Shown: positions 1 to 10,491 of the stretch, in pieces
Layout of the letters: each line of letters opens with the position of its first letter
Numbering within the stretch: the stretch's first letter is position 1
NCBI RefSeq assembly: GCF_030272615.1
Contig: NC_081405.1
Location: 317,365,041 to 317,429,040, forward strand
Direction of reading: 5' to 3'
DNA from: Cryptomeria japonica
Lineage: Eukaryota > Streptophyta > Pinopsida > Cupressales > Cupressaceae
DNA length: 64,000 nucleotides
Position numbers and translations under genes: made by a program
Notes under the pieces: generated by a model
Told to the model about the DNA's origin: nothing
The model's input: only the letters and a program-made list of their open reading frames with translations
Database searches by the model: none

Positions 1-831
1 GCTAAAAGAACATATAAGCCTACCCCTGAATATCAGAGATGCAGATTTAAGAAGAAAAGAGATAAATCTTGTTACTATGCTGATGAATGAGTTCCATATG
101 ATTCTGATGAAGAACCAATAGATAATGGATGTGTATTTGTTGCAATAAAATAAGATCAACCGGAACCTACTATTCCACTCGTAGAGAAGGCCCTAACAAC
201 TAAAATTGAAGAGAAAGATGAATGGATGATTGATAGTGCATGTTCACATCATATGGCTGGTGATAAAAGTAAATTCTTATCTTTTCAGGAATACAATGGA
301 GGTCTAGTAAGATTTGGCAATGATAAATCTTATTTAATCAAAGGAAAAGGCACTATATCCTTGGATGGTAAACACAATACTGACAATGTATATTATGTTG
401 AAAGTTTGAAGCATAATATTTTGAGTGTTGGTCAATTAGTTGAAAAGGGATTTCAGTTATAGTTCAAGAATGGAAAATGAAAATTTAGAAACAGAACTGG
501 ATTGGAGATTGCAACCGGTAATCAGACTAAAGGTAATATCTTTCATTTGAACAATAGTGATAAGACATGCTTGATTGCACATATTGATGAAAGTTGGTTA
601 TGGCATAAGAGACTCTGTCATATAAATTTTGATTGCATTGTAAATATCAGTTCAACTAAGGCAGTGAGGGATTTACCTAAGATTGTGAAACCTCATAATT
701 TGGGATGTAAGGAATGTCAAATAGGAAAGCAAGTTAGAACAACCTTTAAGAGTATTTCTGAGAAATCCAATAATGTTCTTGATTTAATTCATACTGACTT
801 GTGTGGTCGAGAAAGAACAAGTAGTCTATAG
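1..831 (+). pseudogene. E: gag end, aspartic protease and pre-integrase zinc finger
   Basis: One frame (first base at 1) runs from the window edge, with stops near 88, 151, 460, 478 and 829. The protease active-site motif MIDSACSHHM is at 226-255; a DSA or DSG triad is normal for plant copia proteases, which cleave the polyprotein in the virus-like particle. Downstream, WLWHKRLCHINFD at about 595-633 and CKECQIGKQ at about 710-735 are the H-H-C-C zinc finger that opens copia integrases. HTDLCG near 790-806 is the first catalytic-Asp block of the integrase core. The zinc knuckle of gag lies upstream of the window. Several stops are TAG or TAA where glutamine would be expected, consistent with decay by C-to-T change. 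Confidence 0.85.
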
Positions 832-1597
832 GGAGATAGGTATTTTATGCTAATTATTGATGATTATTCTAGAATGTATTAGGTTACTTTTCTTAGGGAG
901 AAATCAGAAGCCTTTGGAAAATTCAAATTATTCAAGGCAATGATAGCGAATGAAACCGGTAGGAAAATAAAAATTTTGAGATCTGATCAAGGAGGAGAAT
1001 TTACATCTAAGGAATTTAATACATTCTGTGAAGTGAATGGAATCAAAAGACAACTATCCGCACCCCCGGACACCTTAGTAGAATGAAATTATGGAAATGA
1101 AGAACATAACTATTCTGGAAGTAGCTAGAAGCATGATATTAGAAGCAAATCTACGTCATGTATAGTGAAGAGAAGTAGTGAATACAATGGTTTACACTAT
1201 CAACAAAGTTCACATAAAAGGCGAAACCAGTAAGACCCCTTATGAACTATGGTTTGGTAATACTCCTACTCTTAAATACTTCATAATATTTGGAAGTAAA
1301 TGCTATATTCAGAGAGATGAGTATCTTGGTAAATTTGATCCTAGAAGTGATGAAAGAGTATTTCTTGGTTATTCATCTAAGAGAAAGGCATATAGATGTT
1401 TTAATAAAAGATTGGAGAAGATCATTGAGAGTGCTAATGTGAAGATAGATGAACACTTTAAAGGAAATTCAAGGTCTATAGATTCTGAACCGGCAATTGA
1501 GATAATCATAAATGAACCAATACATAATGCACCAGTACAAAATGTGGATCGAGTCACACCGGCATCATCAGAGAATTACATAGTGACTGAAGAATAG
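832..1597 (+). pseudogene. E: integrase core and C-terminal region
   Basis: The frame continues through DDYSRMY and RSDQGGEF (about 979-1002), the second catalytic Asp of the D-D-E integrase that inserts the cDNA into the genome. Around 1060-1180 the frame changes and the conserved PQQNGVVER-type block with the catalytic Glu is scrambled. It resumes as PYELWFGNTPTLKYF and IFGSKCYIQRD, then FLGYSSKRKAYRC at about 1361-1400, the typical copia integrase C-terminal block. ESANVKIDE near 1428-1454 marks the linker towards reverse transcriptase. A TAG at 1595 interrupts the linker. Confidence 0.85.
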
Positions 1598-1603
1598 CAG
1601 CAT

Positions 1604-3253
1604 GTGAATAAACCTAGGTATGTAAGACTGAATCACTCAGAAAATAAGATAATTGGAAATAAGTATCAAGGTGTTATGACAAGAGGAAGACTAGCAAATG
1701 AAGAGGTATGCTTAATTTCTCAAATTGAACCAGCATCTGTTATTGAAGCATGTCAAGATGAACATTGGATAAAAGCAATGGAAGATGAATCAAAACAAAT
1801 TGAAAAGAACAATACATGGACATTAGTTCCCCGACCTAAAGACAAAAATATAATTGGATCTAAATGGGTATTCAAAAATAAAATTAATGAAGATGATTAG
1901 GTAATTAGAAACAAAGCAAGATTAGTTTGTAATGGTTATTCATAGAAGGAGGGAATTGATTATAATGAAACCTTTGCACTGGTAGCTATAATTGAGGCAG
2001 TTAGATTATTTCTTACATTTACAACTCATAAGAACTATGAAGTATATCAGATGGATGTAAAATATGTATTTCTGAATGGTGATCTTGAAGAGGAAGTTTA
2101 CATTGAACAACCTGATGGATTTTCAATGACAAATGATAAAGATATGGTTTGCAGATTAAGGAAAGCTTTGTATGGATTGAAGCAAGCTCCTAGAGCTTGG
2201 TATGCTAGATTGGACAAAAATATTTTGAAGCTTGGTTACACTGAAGGTAATGCTGACAACAACTTATATTTCAAAGTGACTGATGATGACATCTTGGTTA
2301 TTGAAGTTTTTGTTGATGATATCATTTTTGGAGGAGAAGATGGATTGTGTAAGGAATTTGCTAACAAGATGCAGGAAGAATTTGAAATGTCTATGATTGG
2401 GGAGATAGAATTCTTTTAAGGATTGCAGATTTCACAAATAGATAGAGGTATATTCATATTTCAAAAAAAATACTTGAAGGAAATATTGAAGAAATTTGGT
2501 ATGGAAAACTCTAAACCAGTAAGTACTCCTATGTCTACAACTAATAAATTGTCATTGAAGGATGATTCAGCTCTTGTTAATCCAAAAAGATACAAATCTA
2601 TGATTTGAGGTTTACTGTATTTGACACAAACAAGACTTGATATAATGAATGCAATATGTATTGTTTCAAGATTTCAGAGTAATCCTAAAGAAAATCATGT
2701 ATCAGTAGTAAAAAGTATTTTTTGGTATCTACAAGGCACAACAAATCTTGATTTATGGTACCCTAAAGATGAAAATTATGATTTATGTGCATACACCAAT
2801 ACAAATAGGGCAGGAGATGTAGATGACAGAAAGAGTGCCACTGGCGGAGCATTCTTTCTTGGTAGTAGATTGATTTCATGGATAAGCAAGAAGTAGAGTT
2901 GTACATCATTATCAACAACAGAATCAGAATATGTTGCAACAACAACTAATTGTACTTAGGTATTATGTATTAAGAAAATGTTGAAGGACATAAAGGTAAA
3001 ATGCAAATAACCTATAATCATTTATTGTGATAATTCAGCAACAATTGATATATCAAAGAATCCGGTATTTCACTCTAAGACTAAGCATGTTTCTATCAAA
3101 TATAACTTTCTGAAAGAGAATGTTGAAGCAAAAGAAGTAAGATTTGTTTAAGTGAATACTAAAGGGAAGATTGCAGATATCTTTACAAAGCCTTTGCCTA
3201 ATGAAACCTTTGAATATCTCAGAGATAAGCTTGGGGTAATACCTCACCGATAG
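1604..3253 (+). pseudogene. E: reverse transcriptase and RNase H
   Basis: Copia RT begins with EKNNTWTLVPRPKDKN and GSKWVFKNK at about 1800-1880. It continues with MDVKYVFLNGDLEEEVYIEQ (from 2051), YGLKQAPRAWYARLD (about 2170-2215) and the catalytic FVDDIIFGG (about 2308-2334), where both Asp are intact. RNase H follows: DVDDRKSATGGAF (about 2818-2855), YCDNSATIDISKN (about 3024-3062), KTKHVSIKY and the end motif DIFTKPLPNETFEYLRDKLG up to TAG at 3251-3253. Stops at 1898, 1943, 2417, 2606, 2894, 2957, 3008 and 3149 all fall in one frame, so the sequence can be read straight through and no further frameshift is needed. Confidence 0.88.
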
Positions 3254-3390
3254 AGACTTAGATGATTGAATATTGGCATCAAACAGACTAGAACTAATAG
3301 AGAAATATTTTTCTCAACTTTGATGGAGGAGATCTACTTCTCGGGGGGAGTAGTTGGTTGTATGTTCTGGTATTTATTCTTAATTTCTTT

Positions 3391-3610
3391 GGAACTTTAT
3401 GTCAAAGGGGGAGAGATAGCTATGGAAAAACACTATTCTTTTGGAGAGATTATTCATTGAGTGAGAGATATATACTCTTTGCATTTTGGTTTTGATTTTT
3501 GGTATTGATCTATTTTGGAGATTGTTGGTTTTTGGTTTTTGGCATTCTGTTTTTGCACTTAGATGTTTTTTCCATCTAGTGTTGTCATCAATGCCAAAGG
3601 GGGGATTATT
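3391..3610 (+). other. E: 3' untranslated region with two polypurine tracts
   Basis: TCAAAGGGGGAGAG at about 3401-3414 and GCCAAAGGGGGGATT at about 3592-3606 both look like plus-strand primer tracts. The second lies directly before the presumed LTR start at 3611 and is the likely functional one. The same two-tract layout is found in the other copia copies of the window. Confidence 0.6.
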
Positions 3611-4020
3611 TGTATTATGGATGTGTTACATTAGTTTTGTCATTGATGTCAACACTTATCCTTCTGGAGATCTATGGTTATGTTGAACCGACATATTATA
3701 TTCACCGGCAAGGTTAGTGACTTATGCATGGTCACTGGAATATGCTCACCAGCATGTTATATGGCTTACTGACATAGATGATGATTTGTTATCAACTAGA
3801 GATCAGTTGATTATTTCAAATACATGGTTTGGATACTTGGTTTTAGTGTTTTGGTTATTGATCTAATCGGGTTGACATATTTGTTGTTACTGACAAATTG
3901 GTCTAGGTTATGGACCGGTATGTGTTATCTATTCCAGATCAGCATGACACATTATGGAGATGATTTATTGATTGGATATTGTTGTAAATGTATTGATCCA
4001 ACATGATGCATCGCATCAAT
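3611..4020 (+). repeat. E: partial 3' LTR
   Basis: The sequence after the polypurine tract starts TGTATTATGG and carries the block CATTGATGTCAACA also seen near the start of the A and F LTRs. It contains many ACCGG/CACCGG words like the other copia LTRs here. No U5 end with the C-rich box could be found before D starts at 4958, so the LTR is taken as truncated; its right limit is a guess. Confidence 0.4.
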
Positions 4021-4957
4021 CTCACTTTTTTGTAATTGATTTGGCAAATTCAATTCCTAATATAGATAAAGCAATGAGCTTTTCCAACATGTTAAAATGG
4101 GTTTACAAACAAGATATTTTATGTTTCCACTATCAATAATCTTTAAAAGTATTCTGGATTAAAGTGTTAGTTCCATCATAATTTATTATTATTGAACTTC
4201 TTTATCCCTTATCAATATTCACATTGATGAAGATACACTTCGAAAATAATCACACATTTAATTTTACTGAATTATTTCTTTTATATAGTAGGATAATTAA
4301 AAACTAACACTTAACCTTTATTTGGTAGAAATTTATCTTTTATTGTTATCAAATAAATCTTGAAGATATTTATTTCTTGAACTTCTATGCAAAGATGATG
4401 GAACTTATTTTAATTTAAACTATTTACAGTCTTTAGTATCTATAAGATTTAAATCAATACATTCATACTTGGCTTTGGGAGGTAACTATAAGTCTTTTTT
4501 TTCTATTTAAAAGTCATATAGCTTGAACTATATATTAGTATAGTAAAAGTAGGTATATTTTAAAGATAATTACAACTAATAAGATATCAAAGCAGTTGTA
4601 AAAACAATCTTTAATAGAGGCTAAAACAAGCAACCTAAAAAACCTATACAAAACCAAAAACCATCTAAAAAATCCCTAATATCAGACTATACATACTACA
4701 TCATTGAAAATATACAACATAGGATAGTTGAAAAAATGAAAAATTTGAAAAAACATAATACTACAACTATATATTGGTGAATTTTTACCCGTTTCTTCTT
4801 TGTCCTCCCTTTTCCCCTCAAAATATTTGTCTTTAAACTAGTAACCCACATAGTACGCTTGATGCTTTGTTTTGATATATTTCATAAAATAGTGTTTTCC
4901 TAACCTCTATGGATGAGATTTGTACAAGAAAATGTTGCAAGTTTTATTAGAATGAGT
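4021..4957. other. Unassigned AT-rich sequence between E and D
   Basis: No coding region, TSD, terminal repeat or known element family was recognised. The strand is unclear. It may contain the rest of E's 3' LTR or older decayed repeats. Confidence 0.3.
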
Positions 4958-6084
4958 TGTTGATGTGTTGCCATTGATGCCAACATGATTTTCTTGTCAT
5001 AAGTGACTAATTGTTATCATTGATATTGAGCTTCATGTGAAATTGTGTTGGTAGATTTTCTCCACATATATTTTATATTGCATATCTATTCATGCAGTTT
5101 GGCTATGTTGTTAAGTAGTGTTTAGAGGTGTTATATTAAGAATTTGGTGCTTTGGTTTGTAGTGCTAAATAAGTTGCATTCACTAGTATGTGTGACAGTG
5201 TTTGATAGTGTTTATGTGTGAAATGCATGCTCTGCATTTCTCCGCGTTATGGTTTCTGGTGTTGTGGTTTTTGGAGCTAAGATGATAATGTCCATAGCTT
5301 CATTTTGTTTATCTAGCTTATGCTTTTAGGTTTAAAAACCATGATTTCAATGTTTGATGGTGTTTACTGTATGTTTGGTCGACATAATGTGAATTTTGTT
5401 CAGTTAAGATGGTTAGTCAACCTTCGGAGAATTTATAGATGTAAGTATGATATAAATAAAGGATAATATTTTGAGGATTGTGTTTGTGCATATGTGGAAG
5501 AGAGAATGAGTTTGTTTCATGAAAGAGAGTTAAATGTGATGAATGTGTGTGAAAGAGGACCTATCTCCTTGATTAGTTGATTAGTGTTGTTTGAGTTGTT
5601 GAAAAATGTTGAGCAGTGTGGACTTTCATGTGTTAGCTAACAAAAGTAGTGAAGGTATCTATAGATCTTACAATTTTAAGGGTGCATCGGTGGTGCATTC
5701 TTTCTCTTTTATTCTTCTTAATTTGGGCAGTGAGCCCTCCGATAGTGAGTGTTTCTTTCTTTCCTTTGGGCAGTGAGCCCCTAATAGTAAGCCTTTCTTT
5801 ATGAAAATCACCTTAGCCAGTGTCACCCATAACAAGTGTTCATATAATGAGAACATCATTCTCTATGAGTTTTCCCCTAACAAGGTTTTCCACATAAAAT
5901 TTGGTGTTTCATTGCATATGGTATGTTTTTATTTTCATGTTCTTTCATGCTCATATCTTTTTGTGGATTAAGTGATAAAGTTGAGTTGCTAAGGATATTA
6001 TTTAAAGAAAAGTTTTAAGATTTTTTTGTACAACTAATTCACCTCCCCCCCTCTCAGTTGTCTTGTGCATTAGAATATTCAACA
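4958..6084 (+). repeat. D: 5' LTR
   Basis: The LTR starts TGTTGATGTGTTGCC and ends TTCAACA, directly before the primer-binding site. A TATA-like box TATAAATA lies at 5451-5458. Close to the 3' end is the C-rich box TTCACCTCCCCCCCTCTC (about 6037-6054) shared with the other copia LTRs of the window. The right end is firm because of the primer site. The left end rests on TGTTG plus GCCATTGATGCCAACA and is less sure, since no second LTR copy remains for comparison. Confidence 0.65.
5451..5458 (+). promoter_or_regulatory. D LTR: TATA box candidate
   Basis: TATAAATA in the middle of the LTR, the expected place for the Pol II promoter at the U3/R boundary. Confidence 0.4.
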
Positions 6085-6100
6085 ATTGGTATCAGAGACT
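6085..6100 (+). other. D: primer-binding site (initiator tRNA-Met)
   Basis: ATTGGTATCAGAGACT follows the LTR end directly. TGGTATCAGAG matches the 3' end of plant initiator tRNA-Met, the usual minus-strand primer of copia elements. Confidence 0.8.
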
Positions 6101-6138
6101 TGATTCCTTGGAGAAGAGCTTAACCACTTGACGAGATT

Positions 6139-7166
6139 ATGATAGTGCACAAACTAACAATCCCTATGTTTGATGGATCTAACTATGTTTTCTAGAAAGT
6201 GAAGATGTAAGGTTACCTAATTTCTCGTGGCTATGAAGTTTAAAAGTCTGTTACATAAAAGTGCACTAAACCGCACAATGGGGTGAACACTCTGGATGAG
6301 ATAAAGGAATTTGAAGACAATGAGAAGGCAAGGTTTTCTATTTTTAGTGCTCTTTCTAATACTAAATTAAAAAAATTTGTATGTTTGAAATTTTCTTATA
6401 AAGTTTGGGTTAAATTAGAAATACTTGTGAAGGAGATGATACAATCAAACAAGCTAAGTTGTATAATGGTAAAACTAAATATGAATGTTTATAGATGCAT
6501 GAAGAAGACAATATAACTAACAACCTAGAGAAGATAGATGATATTGTAAGTGAGCTCAAAGGTCTTGGAGGTAACTTGCTAAAAGATGAAGTATTAGAAA
6601 AGGTACTTAGAACTCTTAATAAACCCTATAGCTCTAAGGTTTTAGTGATAGAAGAATCATAGAATAAGAAATAATTAAATTAGAGAATAATTGTATGGCT
6701 CATTATTGGCTTTTGTGATGAGAGAATTTGGTACTACTATTGTAAGAACATAAACTTTATTTAAGGCTACTTAATAAGTGAAAGATGAGGAATCCGATGA
6801 AGAAAGATTTGATGAGATTGAGGCAAAATTTGTGATAAGGATGAAGAAAGGAATTGAAAAGTATAAAGGTAAATTGACATTTAAATGTTTTAGCTATAGA
6901 AAAATAGCTCACTATGCTTCTAGATGTCTTGATAGAATTCTGAATCAAAAGAATAAGGAATTCAAAATAAAGTTCAATAGGAAAGCTTATTATGTTAGAG
7001 AAGATACAAATATTTATGATGATGAATTTAATTGTGAAGAAGACAGTGAATGTTCCTTCTTGGCATTAATGGAAGAATCTTGTTTCGCTAACCCTAGAAA
7101 AATTATGAAGGAGAAATCTTTTGAAGATGCTACTAAAACTGATGCTATTGTTGTATTTTTTTTTTA
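6139..7166 (+). pseudogene. D: gag (capsid and zinc knuckle)
   Basis: The ATG at 6139 opens a copia gag: a short N-terminus ending in the usual FDGSNY block, then a UBN2-like capsid stretch (from about 6283) and a linker. The gag zinc knuckle is at about 6880-6925. It reads CFSYRKIAHYASRC, so the second Cys is replaced by Tyr and the usual Gly before His by Ala; RNA binding would be lost. Stops near 6193, 6208 and 6514, and probable frameshifts between 6514 and 6778, break the frame. An acidic stretch at about 7010-7065 precedes the protease, as usual in this family. Confidence 0.75.
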
Positions 7167-7167
7167 G

Positions 7168-8444
7168 GCTAGAAGAGGCATTGATGAATACATTATTGAT
7201 AGTGGGTTTTCAAATCATATGACTGGTGAAAAGAGTAAGTTTGTAAATCTTGAAAATTTTGATGGAGGTGTTGTTAGATTTGGAGATGATCAGATGGCTA
7301 GAATAGTTAAAATTGGTTTTATTAGTTTTGATAGCATATATAATATTAACAATATTTTATATGTTAAAGGCTTAAACCATAATTTTTTGAGTGTTGGTAA
7401 AATGTGCAAGATTGGATATAATCCTATTTCTTAGGATGATGGGTGTGATATTAGAAAAAGGTCCATAACTATGATTGCAATAGGAAAAACAACAGTTGAC
7501 AAATATTACCTAATGACGCAGAATAATGAGAGTTGGTTATGGAATCAAAGGATGTGTCACATTAATTTTGATAATTTGGGAAGGATTAAATATTCAATTA
7601 AAGTTGTGAGAGATTTTCAAAAATTTAAAAAGCCTGCTAATGTTATGTATAAAGAATGTCAAGTTGGAAAACAAACAATGAGAATTTTTAAAGTTAAGCA
7701 ACAATCTTCTACTAGACTATTAGAATTAGTGCACATTGATCTTTGTGATCGAACCAAAAAAAGAATTCAACAAGGTGAAAGGTATTTCAATCTCTTAATT
7801 GGTGATTTCTCTAGAATGACTAGGGTCACTTCCTTAAAGAAAAATTTGAAGCTTTAGAAAAGTTCAATAAATTCAAGGCTATATAAAAGAATCAAATGTT
7901 GAGGTCTGACAAATGTGGAGAGTTTACTTCTGATAAATTCAATATTTTTTATGATAATCATGGGATAAGAATACATTTGTTTTCTCCTAGGATGCCATAA
8001 CAAAATGGTGTAGTTGAAAGGATGAATAGAATAATTCAAGAGGCTGGTGGAAGAATGATGAATGAAGAAAGTCTAACAAAAGTATACTAGAAAGAAGAAA
8101 TACATATTGCTATATAGACACTTAACATAGTGCAAATTAGAAGAAATCATGAGAAGACATCTTATCTACTTTGGTGTGGAAGGAATCCATCTATGAATTA
8201 TTCAAGAGTATTTAGATGTAAATATTTTATCAAAAGTGACAAAGAAAATTTGAGAAATTTTGACACAAGAACTAATGAAGGTATATTCCTCGGCTATTCT
8301 ACTAAAAGAAAATCTTACATGTGTTATAATAGAAGACTCATAAGAGCTATTGAAAGAACAAATATGAAGGTTGATGAAGACACTTCAAAGAATACCGTTG
8401 TAGAGATGGGATATGAATCTTACGAGTCTATCAATAAACCATAA
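7168..8444 (+). pseudogene. D: protease and integrase
   Basis: The protease motif YIIDSGFSNHMTGEK is at about 7189-7233; the DSG triad is intact. The pre-integrase zinc finger follows (WLWNQRMCHINFDN at about 7534-7575, YKECQVGKQ near 7650-7675). The integrase core blocks are HIDLCDR (about 7735-7755), RSDKCGEF (about 7902-7926, Cys where Gly is usual) and QNGVVERMNR (about 8001-8030), so the three acidic residues D-D-E survive. The C-terminal block has WCGRNPSMNYSRVF, FLGYSTKRKSY (about 8287-8320) and NMKVDED. Frame changes near 7857 and stops around 8088-8118 make it non-functional. Confidence 0.8.
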
Positions 8445-9012
8445 GAAGAAAAGAAAAAAGAAATACAAGTTTCAAATGATAAGGAAGATTATTTATAAAT
8501 TGCTCCTACGACTCTTAGGTATGTGCAAAAGAATCGTTTAGAGAAACAAATTATAAGAGACAAGAATATTGGTGTTATCACAAGAAGTAAAGCTATTCAA
8601 GGATAGGTGAACCTATGATTAATTTTAGAGATAGAGATGGGAACAATAAGAGATGCTCATGGTGATAAACATTGGATGAAAGTTATGGAGGAAGAACTAG
8701 AACAAATTGAGAAGAATAAGACTTGGGAACTTGTCCCAAGACCAGCTAACAAGTATGTAATAGGAACTAAATGGGTATTTCAAAAAAAATTGGATGAAGA
8801 TGGACACATAGTAAGGAATAAGGCAAGAATTGTATGTAAAGGCTACTCACAAGTAGAAGGAATAGATTTTGAGGAAGATTATGAGCTCCTGTGGTAAGAA
8901 TGAAATCTATCAGAATGTTTCTAGCTTTTGTAGCGCATAATTATTTAAATGTTTATCAAATGGATGTGAATTATGCATTCTTGAATGGAGAATTGAAAAA
9001 GTAACTATATAG
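8445..9012 (+). pseudogene. D: reverse transcriptase, first part
   Basis: The integrase-RT linker leads into KNKTWELVPRPANK and GTKWVFQKKLDEDG (about 8717-8805), then ARIVCKGYSQVEGIDF. After a frame change near 8885 the block MDVNYAFLNGELKK (about 8960-9001) is followed by a TAA. The segment stops at the insertion point of element A; its final bases TATAG are the TSD. The remaining two thirds of RT continue at 32690. Confidence 0.85.
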
Positions 9013-10224
9013 TGTTAGACAGATCTGATGTCGGGAGTAAATTGAGAAGGGGGGGGGTGTATCAATTTACTATCAGAAATCAGAACTATTGCATATCAAA
9101 AACCTTTAAACTGGAGCACAAATAAACCAACACAATGAAGGATAAATCATGAAAACATTGTATACACAAAACCAATATTTTTGAAGTGAAAAACCTGGTA
9201 AGAGGAAAAACCATAGTGGGAAACCCTACCCATAATCAGATAATACTTCTATAGTAGTATGTGAAATAATTACTATGGGGATTTCACTTGCAATCTGGCC
9301 AACCACCTAGAGCTCACTACTAATCACAAAAGGGAACTCTCACCGACTTCCAAAACATTGGACTATAATCTGGAAAGAAATAATTATGAAAGTAGTATCT
9401 CCCAATGCTTGATATAGTTCTGGTTAAGTACAGATGCCTACCCTACAATACCAAAAACCTTCTTCTGAATTATATCACTTGTTGGAACATAAACCTTCCT
9501 CTAATAATGCAGATATAACCATCGATCCCACACCTCTTATCCATATCAAAATTACATGAATCAGTCACATATAAATACTGATCAACAACCTTATGATAAG
9601 GTTGGCTAAACCCTAAACCCAAAAACCCATAATAACAAAAATTACATTACACGGTATCACCGAACCAATATTAGGATTTAAATTACATAGCATGGACCTA
9701 ATTCAAATATCCAAACAATTATATCCTTCGAAAACTCTGTTAAGACAAAAATCCAGCATGTTTCACCAACCGGTACAAACCCTCAGTGAAGTAACACAGA
9801 CACTCTAACCGGATCCAAATAGGACCACCATAACAACACACCAACTAATACAAAGTCACCAAACACTTAGAATATGATCAAGAAGCACCTTCAGCATGAT
9901 AGAAACCAATTCCATAAGCCAGACCAAAATCGTCTGATCAAAACATCAAATATCACTTACTAGTAAAGCTAACCGGTACCAGGAAATACCAACTGGGAAC
10001 ATAAGTATTAGTTACTAGAGAACCAAAATATGAACCAACAAAACATGACAAGAATATAACCATCCAGAATAAGAATCCAAAACCGCATCCAAGGATCTAA
10101 TCATACCGGATTAGAATCGAATCCAAAACCAAGATAAACACCATGGCAAACTAGGATAGGTCCAACTGGGATACAGTGTTGAAATCAATGACAACACTTA
10201 ACCAAATCCAGCATATTGCTAACA
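9013..10224 (-). repeat. A: 3' LTR
   Basis: This 1,212-bp LTR starts (minus strand) TGTTAGCAATATGC at 10224, directly after the polypurine tract, and ends at 9013. A TATA-like TATTTATA lies near 9570-9577. The C-rich box is seen as a G8-9 run at about 9050-9058. The sequence can be followed collinearly against the LTR at 31455-32689 over its whole length. Confidence 0.9.
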
Positions 10225-10491
10225 ATCTCACCCTTTGGCATTGATGGTAACACTGAATGTGAAAAACATCCAAGTGCCAAGGAATGCCAACAATCTCTCC
10301 CAATGATATGATTTATTTTCACATGAATACCATCTATCCCCCTTTGACATCACTGACAAAGGACACATACCAAACCAAAAATACTCAACCAAATAGGTGA
10401 CTACTCCCCTTGAGTAGTAGCATCATCTTATCAACCCAGATCAAAGAAAATATCTGATAACCTTGCCGGATTGATGCATTCTTGTGCATCT
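10225..10491 (-). other. A: polypurine tracts and 3' untranslated region
   Basis: Minus-strand GCCAAAGGGTGAGAT at 10225-10239 abuts the LTR and is the plus-strand primer; one G of the usual G5 run is changed to T. A second, better tract (minus-strand TCAAAGGGGGATAG) is at about 10336-10349, roughly 105 bp further upstream in the element. Nothing coding is seen between RNase H and the LTR. Confidence 0.6.

Larger units (their letters stand above)
1..4020 (+). mobile_element. Element E: 5'-truncated Ty1/copia retrotransposon
   Basis: Copia-type order is readable on the plus strand: end of gag, protease, pre-integrase zinc finger, integrase, reverse transcriptase and RNase H, followed by a polypurine tract and the start of a 3' LTR. 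The 5' LTR and most of gag lie outside the window. The right end is approximate, because no LTR end, C-rich U5 box or TSD could be found. The reading frame holds one frameshift (about 1060-1180) and many in-frame stops, so this is a dead copy. The copia order (integrase before RT) excludes a Ty3/gypsy assignment. Confidence 0.85.

Noticed and set aside
1369-1557. Short minus-strand ORFs opposite copia pol (also in C, F, B and the LINE)
   Set aside because: They overlap clear pol or gag motifs on the other strand and carry no motif of their own.
3266-4006. Three small ORFs after E RNase H
   Set aside because: Located in the 3' untranslated region and LTR of E; hydrophobic low-complexity translations with no motif.
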